Part shown: positions 1-10,200 of the stretch, piece after piece
Numbering within the stretch: the first letter of the stretch is position 1
Layout of the letters: each line of letters starts with the position of its first letter
Assembly: GCF_027942865.1 (NCBI RefSeq)
Contig: NC_134509.1
Location: 17,936,267 to 18,000,266, forward strand
From: Odontesthes bonariensis
Lineage: Eukaryota > Chordata > Actinopteri > Atheriniformes > Atherinopsidae
DNA: 64,000 nt
Reading direction: 5' to 3'
The notes under the pieces: generated by a model
What the model saw: only the letters and a program-made list of their open reading frames with translations
Told to the model about the DNA's origin: nothing
Database searches by the model: none
Program-made: the position numbers and the translations under genes

Positions 1-429
1 CCAAGATGTTTCTGCTTGGTCATGATGATTCAGCAGAAGGTTGGGTAACGTGACACTTTGTCTCCTGAGACCTGAAATCAATTTGTGGAGTTAAACAGTC
101 AGAGATCCAAGTCTTCCAATAAATCACCATGTCTGATGGCATTCTCAGTATGTTAGGGTAACTTCATCTATAATTCCTTCATCACATGGCGCTCTGTAGT
201 GTCTGCTTGAATAATCTAAAAAAAAAAGTTCAGACTTGATTTGAATCCAGAGTCATTAACTATGTGGGGAAAACATGCTTTAAAGTCATTGAACTCTTTA
301 TAAATCACACGTGTGCTTTGTAATCTGTGCACATTGAAAATTAATCAAAATGTGGGAACGTCTCATCTCTTGCTGCTGTTCTGGATTTGATTTCTCTGAT
401 TTGATGAGGCAGAAACAGTTTCTAAGCAG

Positions 430-1110
430 CTTTAAAGTGAATATCTGGTCTGAGCTCCTTTATCCTCCAACACTGCCTGAACCCTCTCAGATGAGCTTTC
501 TGTCCTTTCTTTAAGGAGTCTTCAGAAATCGTTCTCCAGGATTCTTGAAGGACATGCCAAAGCTGCTCTTTGGATGTTGGCTGCCTTTTGTTCCGTTCTC
601 TGCCAACATGATCCCACACTACTTCAGTAATGTTGAGCTCCGGGCTCTGGGGAGGATTCATCCCTCCATCAGACCTGCTGCCACTGATTTTCAGTCCACT
701 TCTTGTGTCCTTTGGCACAGCTCAGCCTTTTCTCCCTGTTTCCCTTCCTTAAGAACGGCTTCTTGACAGCCACCCTTCCATGGAGACCATTTCTGATGAG
801 GCTTGGGCCAACAGATGATGGATCAGCTGAAGGTCCAGATGCATCTCTCAGCTCCTGTGTCAGGTCTTTGCTGGATCTTTTTCCTCTTAAGGACATTACT
901 TTCAGATCCTGTTCATCTGCTGTAGATAGTTCTTTAGGCCTGACACTTGTTCTTTTGTCCTCCACTTGTCCAGTTTCCTCAAATGTTTTAAGGACACACT
1001 GCACACCATGCTGAGATATGCCAAGTTTTCAGCAAACAGCTCTTTGGGAATCACCTTGTTGCTGCAGAACTATAAAGCAGCTGCACATCAGCTTCTGTTC
1101 TGTATTATCG
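430..1110 (-). mobile_element. Degenerate Tc1/mariner transposase remnant
   Basis: Two minus-strand fragments match Tc1-family transposase. The right one (about 669-1004) reads like the N-terminal half, with motifs such as TFEETGQVEDKR, SLIRNGLHGRVAVKKP and KKWTENQWQQV. The left one (about 422-600) reads like the C-terminal end, with KRQPTSKEQLWHVLQESW. The middle, which should carry most of the DDE catalytic core, is missing, and the frames do not join. No intact terminal inverted repeats were found. It is a dead copy. Confidence 0.8.
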
Positions 1111-2051
1111 GCTGCTTGTAATTGAACCATCTGGAGAGGCAAAGGCTCCATCCAGAGATGACCAAACTGAGACTCTTTTTGTCAATCTGTCTCAAAGTGC
1201 ATTTCAACCTGAACGTTTCTTCACAGCTAATTCTCGTCAGTGGTTATCTATCATCTGCTTTGGTGTGATCAGGTGGTGGCCGCTAACTTTAAACCAAACT
1301 CAGAAGTCATCGTAGAGTTGAAATGTGGCTAAATCTTCAGCTGTTTCGAGTCAGAATATTTGAGTATTCTTTTCTTCTGTTGAAGCAGCGATTGCTGATC
1401 ACTGGAACAACAAACATGTTTGCAGCGTTGGGAACAACTTTTGACCAGTTGGTCAGACATTTGAGTGTTGGGCCTCCTGAAGACGAATTAACATTTATAC
1501 TCTGTGACCTGAATTTGGTCTTTAAGAGGAAGGAAAAATGTTAAGCACAGTTGAGCGAAACTATAGTTTTCCTACTTTAACAGGCTTGGATGATCTCCTC
1601 TCGCCAATGATCCTGCAACTGGCCAAACTCTGTTCGAATTAAAGATGGGAATCGTAACTCTGTTCCTAACAGCAGTCGGTAAATGGCTGGTGCTGGATAT
1701 CCATAGACGGGTTAGTTGTCAGTTCCTTGAGCTCCACTGCAGGTCCTGGAATCCCCTTGGTAGACGGCCAAATAAAAGCTGTCACAGGACCTGCTTGTGT
1801 GACTGCTTCATGCTTTAATGTAAATGATTTTCCTTTTAATACAAAATCTAACATTTTGAGTTTGAATGTTCAGAGGTTTTTCTCACAGTACGTATCCTGT
1901 TGGAAGTGTCTGTGGAAATGGAAGCTTTCAGAGGGCACAGCCAAGTTTTCATGAAGGCGAACAATGATTAATGTTGCGACTGGACCAGGTTTCATAGACT
2001 TGGATTCCAGCTGAGAGCAGAACCTTTCAGGTCTGATCAACATTTAAAACC

Positions 2052-2228
2052 TGGTAGTGTAGTGGGTTAAGCAGCCGCCCCATGTACAGAGGCTATAGTC
2101 CTCGCTGCAGCTGGCCCCGGTTCGAGTTTTGCATTGGACGGCCCTTTGCTGCATGCCACTCCCCCTCTCTCTGCCCCCTACTTCCTGTCTCTCTTCAACT
2201 ATCCTGTCCATTAAAGCCCCCAAAAAAA
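2052..2228 (+). mobile_element. tRNA-derived SINE
   Basis: The head contains an A-box-like GTAGTGGGTTAAGC and a B-box-like GGTTCGAGT about 60 bases apart, as in a tRNA-derived RNA polymerase III promoter. A pyrimidine-rich body and a short A-rich end (AAAGCCCCCAAAAAAA) follow. The same family lies on the minus strand at 16052-16237 and 43829-44023. The family name is not assigned. Confidence 0.8.
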
Positions 2229-2402
2229 CCTGAACAGAACTTCCTTCTGAGGTGAGACTTTGACACGTGGCTTCTTCCTGCTACCAAAAGGACGCAGTAA
2301 AGTTAACATGCAGGTTTAAAATGTTTTGAGGTCGGACTTGTTCTCGATGGCTTCTGAGTGCATGAGGAGCAGCTAACGGCTGCTCTTTGTCTCCTCTCTC
2401 AG

Positions 2403-2565
2403 GAACCGGATGGCGCTGCTGCCCAGTCAGGCCTTCTACCTGCTCATCAACAACAGCGGGCTGGCCAGCATGTCCCTCACCATGGCTCAGGTGTACAAAG
2501 ACCACCAGGACGAGGACGGCTTCCTCTACATGACGTACGCCTCGCAGGAGATGTTCGGACACTGA
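2403..2565 (+). CDS. map1lc3c: Terminal coding exon of LC3-like autophagy modifier (map1lc3c-like)
   Basis: The exon starts after an acceptor AG at 2401-2402 and runs to TGA at 2563-2565. It encodes RNRMALLPSQAFYLLINN, later SMSLTMAQVYKDH and DEDGFLYMTYASQEMFGH. This is the C-terminal half of the ubiquitin-like ATG8/LC3 fold. LC3 is cleaved by ATG4 after the C-terminal Gly and conjugated to phosphatidylethanolamine on autophagosomes. The conserved FG is present, with a single His after it to be removed. The FYLLINN and MTYASQEMFG wording fits LC3C better than LC3A or LC3B. Earlier exons must lie upstream of the window. An AATAAA follows at 2687. Confidence 0.88.
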
Positions 2566-2686
2566 CGTTCGGCTTTATTTTATTCATTGTTCCACGCTGC
2601 TGTTCTGAATCTGCTGTAAATACAAAATATTTTTATGTTGTGATATTTGTTCCATGTTTGTTAGAATTTTACGACGTTGATCCAGT

Positions 2687-2692
2687 AATAAA
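2687..2692 (+). terminator. Polyadenylation signal of the LC3-like gene
   Basis: AATAAA lies 122 bases after the stop codon, at the end of an AT-rich 3' untranslated region. The distance and lack of another gene suggest it serves the LC3-like transcript. Confidence 0.65.
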
Positions 2693-2699
2693 CATCATG

Positions 2700-3976
2700 T
2701 TGAGTCTTAATGAGTGAACTCTGCTGTATTTAAACTGGAAGCTGCTGCAGTTGTTGGATAATGTGGATGTTTGGAGTTGAATGCACGTTTGTTTTCCAGT
2801 CTGAATCTGGGTATAAGTATCTTACATGTTGAGTTTGCAGCACCTGAAGAAGCTGTGGACTCATCACCATCCTGGAGTTAAAACATTAACTAAAGTCTCC
2901 TTTTGATAATGAAGTGAAACCACAGCTCCTGGAAGGAAAAACCATTTAAAGTAACAAGAATTTGGAGAAACTTTGCTTTCTGGCTCCCCCTATAGGTGCC
3001 ATACAATGTAACACCACTCCCATTAAAAACAAATCTGAGCCTTTGTGTTATGTTGAAGGGCCACAAACACATTAAGACTTTAAAACAAAATTATGTGACT
3101 CTGGGCTAACCCATAGATGTGGGGTGCAGCTGGGCTCAGGAGGCCTGGTGATGGAAGCTGCTGCGGAGGATGCTTGGCGACGTGGGGGGGAAAAAGCCAC
3201 ACTATCAAAGCCGTTGAATGTATTGGCTCTGTCCACATACTCAGTGTTCCCGCGGAAGTTAATGTAGTCTGGTGCTGACCCTCCTATCCATTTCTTCTTC
3301 CCCCAGCATTACAGCCCAGTCTGTGACATTAAAATAAATGTTGCTTCAGTTGATCATATTAAGTTTCCAAAAATGAGGTCGTGACAACCTGAATGTACCA
3401 ACAGCAAAGTTTTTCTTTCTTTCCCCTGAGGCACAGGTATATTCTACGATGTCAGTTAGACAAAAAGCAAATGTCTTTTTATCAAAGATCGGAGATTGAA
3501 GGTAAATAAAGTGTGACCTGCCAGCCTGGAGGTGTGTGGCCTTCCCCTGTGAGGCTGTTGGAAAAGGAAGTGAAAGCAGGGGGTTTACTGAGGGGAGCTG
3601 GGGGTGTGGCTTCCTGGAAAGGAAACAACCGAATGCTCGAGAAGTTCTGTTCCACAAATGAAGGACTAAAGGAGTTCAGGTGTGAGATCCCCTACAACCG
3701 TTCTGCAGGTGGTGCCTGAAGTCACTCTGAACTGCATGTTCAGCACAAATCTTTGCATGTGAAGAAGAGAAATGAAACATTGTGAGCAACGGTGATGAAG
3801 CTGATGCTTTGGAGCAGCTGTCACAGGTCTGTCCTGGAGTTCTCTGACCGTCAGCTGCTTTAATTTGTCTGATGTGGGAGTCGGTTCCGAGCCCACAACT
3901 GACTAAACTAGTCTCTTGTTCTTTCACAGATGATGTTCAGAGGGGTTTTTGGTTTTGCACTTTGTGCAAATCAAAA
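2700..3976. other. Intergenic spacer, nothing recognised
   Basis: This spacer lies between the LC3-like 3' end and the start of the tandem array. The short open frames have no recognisable product. It is not repeated upstream of gene copies B and C, so it marks the single-copy edge of the array. Confidence 0.6.
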
Positions 3977-4204
3977 GAAAGAGGAAGGAAATATAACTTC
4001 ACGGCTCTCCTTCTGCCTTCAGCTCACTGCAGACACACAGGGAGCTTATCTGTACAGACGTCTCAGTCTATCGTGAGTTCAAATGTTTATTCTTCATCAT
4101 CCGTGCACATCTTGTTACATGATTGTTGCTCATTACAAACATCACTGAGCTGCTGACATGTTTTATTGTGTGTGAGGAGTCCTAGACAGACGAGAGGAGC
4201 AGCC

Positions 4205-4259
4205 ATGAGTTTAACTGCAGCGCTGAGTGGATTTCTTGTCGTCCTTCTCTCGGTGTCAG
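4205..4259 (+). CDS. Copy A exon 1: signal peptide
   Basis: It encodes [19 protein letters not shown], a short N-region followed by a hydrophobic core. It ends in phase 1 at a GT donor (GTACCG). The same 55-base exon is at 31119-31173 and 55626-55680. Confidence 0.85.
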
Positions 4260-7200
4260 GTACCGTATGTCTACATTTACCTTCACTGGAATCAGAGAGA
4301 CCAACGTGGGCCAACATGGAGTCTGTAAACTGGAACTTCATTAAAATGCTGGATGTTTTTATCCAAGTTAAACAGTGATTTTACTTTGATGGATTCTTCA
4401 TAACTGAACAAACTTTAGTGTTGTTAAACAGTCATTTCTGCCTGCAGCTTAATGAGCTGATTCAGACTCTCTGAAGCTGAGACTCTCTGTTCCTGATGGT
4501 GGAGATCATGAGGTTTCCATGCTCTGTGCAGATAACACAAGACAGTTTAGTTTTTACTCTACAATAGATGCTGTCAAGTGTTTCCTGTAAACTTTATGCT
4601 TTACATTTATCTGACTCTCACATTTAACTCAGCAACAAGTCGAAGGCAGAGAGAACAAACGGGCTAAAATAAGCAGAAAGAGTGTGATAATAAAACTCTT
4701 CCTCTTTCTCTGCTCAGTAAACTGAATCAGAGTTCTCTGGTTCACCACATCTCTGTTCCTTCACTGCATCCTGACACTCTATGATCTCCTCCCTCAGAGC
4801 AGATTGAGACTGACTGTGGAGAGCATGTGTTCATCTTCCAGTCTTCATCACACTGACCATGTGGAGCTGAGGGACCACTTTGTGTTTGGTTCCTGAGGCT
4901 GTTCGTTCTGACTGTGGGCTCTGATGTGCTCTGTGTTACAGCGGTTCAGGGTCAGAGTGACTGGAGTGTGACTTACAATCGTACATCGATCTGTGCTGTG
5001 AAAGGATCAACAGTGGAAATCAGCTGCACCTACACCCATCCATACGGAACATATTATAAAGTTATAAAAAGTTTCTGGTTCAGGGAAGGTGATGATAAAG
5101 CTCCTGTGGATCTGAGGACAGACTCGGACTACACAGGTCGTGTTCAGTATCTCTTTACAGGGAAAGTCTGCTCTCTGAGAATCACAGACCTGAGAGAGAG
5201 CGACTCAGCTCAGTACAAGTTTAGATTCATAACAAACCAACAAGTTGGAAGTTTTACTGGTTCACCTGGAGTCTTTTTGTCTGTCTCAGGTAACATTTTC
5301 TCTGAATCATCATTTGGCTCCAGATGCTTTTTGCATGTATGTAAGAACATAAATGACATTTCTGTTGTTTCTTCATGTGTTCAGCTCTCCAGGTGCAGGT
5401 GATCAGATCATCAGAGTACAAATGGGGTTATTACTGGGCAGAACTGAAATGTCACAGCAGTCGTCTGTCTGATCATCGTTCCTATGTCTGGACCAAGAAT
5501 GAGCAGATAATTCGGAGAGGAACATCTTTTCCTATTTCAACCTCATTTTATCCTGCAGACAGAGTTTCCTGTGCTGTAAAAGGATACAAGGAGTGTCCCT
5601 CTCCATCAGTGTGTGAGTTCACTCAACAGTCTTCCACCAACATTTCACCATCTGGATGAGCCTTAAACATATTGTACTGCAGCCTAACTTGTAGTTAGCT
5701 GCTGATTTAAGAAGAGACAGTTTTATTCAGAACTGGGTGTCAAACATGTCTGGATGTTCAGGAGATTCTAACCACCAACGACACAGAAAACCACCTTTAA
5801 GGTTTCAGATGCTTCCACAGACATAAAAAACTCACGTTATTAGATGTTAAATGAGTTCATGCTTTCTTCTACAGATGCTCCAAAGCTTCCCTCTGTGTCA
5901 GTGAGTCCCTCTGCTGAGATAGAGGAGGGCAGTTCAGTGACTCTGACCTGCAGCAGTGATGCTAACCCAGCAGCTCAATACACCTGGTACAAGGAGAAGA
6001 ATAATATTAAACTTCTCAATAAAGACTCACAGCTCTTCTTCAGCTCCATCCAGTCCTCTGACTCTGGACAGTATTACTGTTCAGCTACAAACCAGCTGGG
6101 GTGGAAGCGGTCAGGATACAGACGTATTGATGTGAAATGTGAGTAAAAGAAATGAGATTCATGAACATGTTTCCTTCAGCTCTGTCTGTTTAACACTGAC
6201 ATTCTGCTGCTGGACTTCACTGAGCAGCTGAAAGAGGAAGTTTTATTCCCAGTTGGCTCCCAGAGATAAATTCAGGAGATTCAAACCATCAGAGATCCTG
6301 AAAACCACCTCAAAGTTACACATGACTGAACAAACATGAGCACACATTAATCCAACCTGTGTCTCCTAGAAATGATGTTTCTATGCTGCTGATTTAATGA
6401 GTCAAACACATTTAGAAGCCTAATGTGGCAACATTCAGTGGATGGTAGGAAGGTCAACGTCTTTGTTCCCCTCACAGTTAAATTACAGAACAAACACCAC
6501 AAACCATTAAATGATCTCTGTGACAGTAAATCTGAAGAAGAATGTTCACAAAAGAAAACATCAAACACACATTGATCTCTTAGTTTGGACTCACCAAGAC
6601 TGTAATTTCAATAACTGTATTGATCCAGCTCTGAATATCAATAATCAGTCAGACCATCGCTGCAGACTTTCAGACACATTTCAGACATGTTTGTGTGATA
6701 TAATCTGACTGTGGTTACCTTCACAGATGTGGAGAAACGTTTAGTCCAGATGTGGCAGCAGCTGCAGTCAGTTTGATGAATTATGGAGACAGAAGTTTAT
6801 CTTTAAAGGATTTGATTTCTGCTCTTCTTCACTGCTCATTTAGCTCAGACTTTACTCATGTTAAAGACACACTGTGGACTTTTGCAGCTCTCTGTGCATC
6901 AGGAAGAGACTGGAAAGGAGGGTCCAATGCATTCACTAAATCACATCCAGATCATATTACAGTTTAACATACACATCATCTTCTAAAGAACATTTCATGT
7001 TTTCTCCTGCAGATGCTCCAAAGCTTCCCTCTGTGTCAGTGAGTCCCTCTGCTGAGATAAAGGAGGGCAGTTCAGTGACTCTGACCTGCAGCAGTGATGC
7101 TAACCCAGCAGCTCAATACACCTGGTACAAGGAGGATCAAACACTGCATCATGGAGCAGGAGGAAGCTACCGTTTCACCTCCATCAGCTCTGAGGATAAA

Positions 7201-10200
7201 GGGATCTACTACTGCAAGTGTGAGAATCAGCATGGATGGATCAACTCTTCATCTCTCTTCTTAAATGTTCAGTGTAAGTCACATGAGGCTGTTTTGTTTT
7301 ATGAAACAAAAGTCCTCCAATAATTTAGAATATTTCTAATAATTTCAGCGATGTGTTTCTGCATACATGTTCTCCAGATGCTCCAAAGCTTCCCTCTGTG
7401 TCAGTGAGTCCCTCTGCTGAGATAGAGGAGGGCAGTTCAGTGACTCTGACCTGCAGCAGTGATGCTAACCCAGCAGCTCAATACACCTGGTACAAGGAGA
7501 AGAATAATATTAAACTTCTCAATAAAGACTCACAGCTCTTCTTCAGCTCCATCCAGTCCTCTGACTCTGGACAGTATTACTGTTCAGCTACAAACCAGCT
7601 GGGGTGGAAGCGGTCAGGATACAGACGTATTGATGTGAAATGTGAGTAAAAGAAATGAGATTCATGAACATGTTTCCTTCAGCTCTGTCTGTTTAACACT
7701 GACATTCTGCTGCTGGACTTCACTGAGCAGCTGAAAGAGGAAGTTTTATTCCCAGTTGGCTCCCAGAGATAAATTCAGGAGATTCAAACCATCAGAGATC
7801 CTGAAAACCACCTCAAAGTTACACATGACTGAACAAACATGAGCACACATTAATCCAACCTGTGTCTCCTAGAATTATGTTTCTATGCTGCTGATTTAAT
7901 GAGTCAAACACATTTAGAAGCCTCATATGGCAACATTCAGTGGATGGTAGGAAGGTCAACGTCTTTGTTCCCCTCACAGTTAAATTACAGAACAAACCAG
8001 TCAGACCATCGCTGCAGACTTTCAGACACATTTCAGGCATGTTTGTGTGATCCCTGCAGAGGAAGCCCATTTTCGACCGTTTGTATCCACAATCTCGTTC
8101 TTTCGGTCACTACCCACAGCTCGTGGGTGAGGGTAGGAACGTAGATTTGACGATGCTAGCAGAACCACATCATCCACAAAAAGCTGAGACCCGATTCTGA
8201 GGTTGCCAAAACGCCCTGGCTGCACCTAGAAATTCTGTCCATAAAGATTATGAACAGAATCGTTGACAAAGGGCAGCCCTGAGGGAGTCCAACCCTCACC
8301 GGAAACACTTCTGACTTACTGCTGGTAATACGGACCAAACTCTGACACCGGTAATCCAGAGACCAAGCAGCCCCTATCTAGGGGTCCGGCACTCCATACT
8401 CCCGGAGCACCCCCCCACAGGACTTCCCGAGGGACACGGTCGAACGACCACTCTGATTCAGAGGGGGGGGGGGGCCGTTCCTACCAATCACCCCCCTCCA
8501 GGTCTCACTGTCATCGCACACGTGAGCATTGAAGTCCCCCAGCAGGACGAGGGAGTCTCCTGCAGGAGCACTCTCCAGTGCCTCCTCCAGGGACTCCAAA
8601 AAGTGTGGGTACTCTGAACTGCTGTTTGGTGCATAAGCACAAACAACAGTCAGGAACCGTCCCCCCACCCGAAGGCGGAGGGAGGCTACCCTCTCGTCAA
8701 CCGGGGTAAACCCCAATGTGCAGGCACACAGCCGGGGGGCAATGAGTGTGCCCACACTCGCTCTGCGCCTCTCACCACGGGCAACTCCAGAGTGGAAGAG
8801 AGTCCAACCCTTCTCAAGGAGACTGGTTCCGGAGCCCAAGCCGTGCTATTGAGAATGAGGAGTTGTCGTCATAGTACAGAGCCCCGCCCCTATCCGCCAT
8901 GTTGGCAGAATGCTAGCGAGAAAACGCCATTCTCTCCGTTCGTTTACATTGTATGCGTGTGTTTTTAAATCAGTAAGTTTAAACCAAGTGCGGAATTGCA
9001 AGAACATGCCTGGAAATCACTGCTGTGTGAAGAACTGTTCCAGTACCTCACATAATACGTTTGGGAAACATAGGAACAACGAAATACATTTTTTTCGGTT
9101 TCCTAAATGGATGCAGCATCAGGGAGAGCAGGTGTCTGACCTGACGAGGAGACGCCGGATTGCCTGGCTGGCTGGACCTTACTTTCGATTGCACCCCTCC
9201 GTCGATGAGAGTGTGTTCTCTGCATTTTCACTCGGGTACGTTATCTAAAAATCTCTTTATGTTGTTGTCTCTTAAAGCTACGAAGTTACTTTATGTTGTT
9301 GCAAACCCTGAAGTGCACCTGACGTTGCTGCCTAGCTAGCTAACTAGCGAACTGTTGCCTCTTCGAAAATGCTCAATTTGCAAACTGTTGCCTCTTCGAA
9401 AATTAATGTTAACTACCCCCTAATGTGGCTAATGTGTTAATGTGTACCCCTTCAGCCCTTTTGTCATACCATGAGCAGCGTTACCCTCTCAGTCTGTATC
9501 TTTATTTTGCATGTGTTCTGTGATGGGTTTGCCATTGATTGCATAGGTTTTTTTCATAAACTATTTATTCTGTTGTAGGTAAGCCATCATATGAGATGTT
9601 GGAGAACCACGCTGACTGGACAAATTCAGCTTTTTACATTCAACTGTACCTGTGCACATGCTGCTCAAATGTGAGGGTGAAAACCTAATGCCTTTAGATA
9701 AGATTGTCACTGTTTGCTGTGCCTTAACGAACATGTGCAAAAGTGTTGTTTGAGTTCATTCCTCATTGTTCATTACTTTTTAATTTGTTTGAAATAAATG
9801 TTTGAGTGCCTTGTTCATTACCTTTTAATTTGTTTGAAATAAATGCTTGAAACAACTTGATATGGCTTAACAATGTTTATTAACAGAACAGGAAAAAAGA
9901 ATAAGGGCGCAAGGTGCAGAATGCAATATACCTCTAGGAAAAGTTAACAGTGCAAAAGAACATGTGTGCATTCAGAATAAAAAGTATAAAAATTTCCAGC
10001 ATGTAAACATTGACAACAAGCAATAATAAAATAATACTGTTACTAGTGCAAAAGAACAAAGAAATACTATTCAGCACAAGAAGAGCAAAACCATGGCGTG
10101 TCAGCGGAGGGTCTGTCCACAAGCCCCACACAACTGAAGTGATACCACTGGACTGGGTAAGTGGAGGCTCACAGAGTCTCTGTGAATGCAGGACCTGTAA

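Larger units (their letters stand above)
1..2402 (+). other. Flank, probably last intron of the LC3-like gene
   Basis: No coding exon is visible here apart from transposon remnants. The stretch ends at an acceptor AG directly before the LC3 exon at 2403, so it is probably intron if the upstream exons lie beyond the window. It contains a Tc1 remnant near 430-1110 and a SINE at 2052-2228. Bases 1-420 and 1140-2050 show nothing I recognise. Intron status is inferred. Confidence 0.5.

Noticed and set aside
4914-4941. Possible alternative start upstream of the V exon
   Set aside because: The ATG lies in intron just before a good acceptor (TTACAG). The phase-1 junction from the signal exon explains the V exon better.
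5613-5659. Extension of the d2 exon to the stop at 5659
   Set aside because: A strong GTGAGT donor at 5613 gives the correct phase into YAPKLP; read-through would truncate the receptor after two domains. A soluble splice form cannot be excluded.
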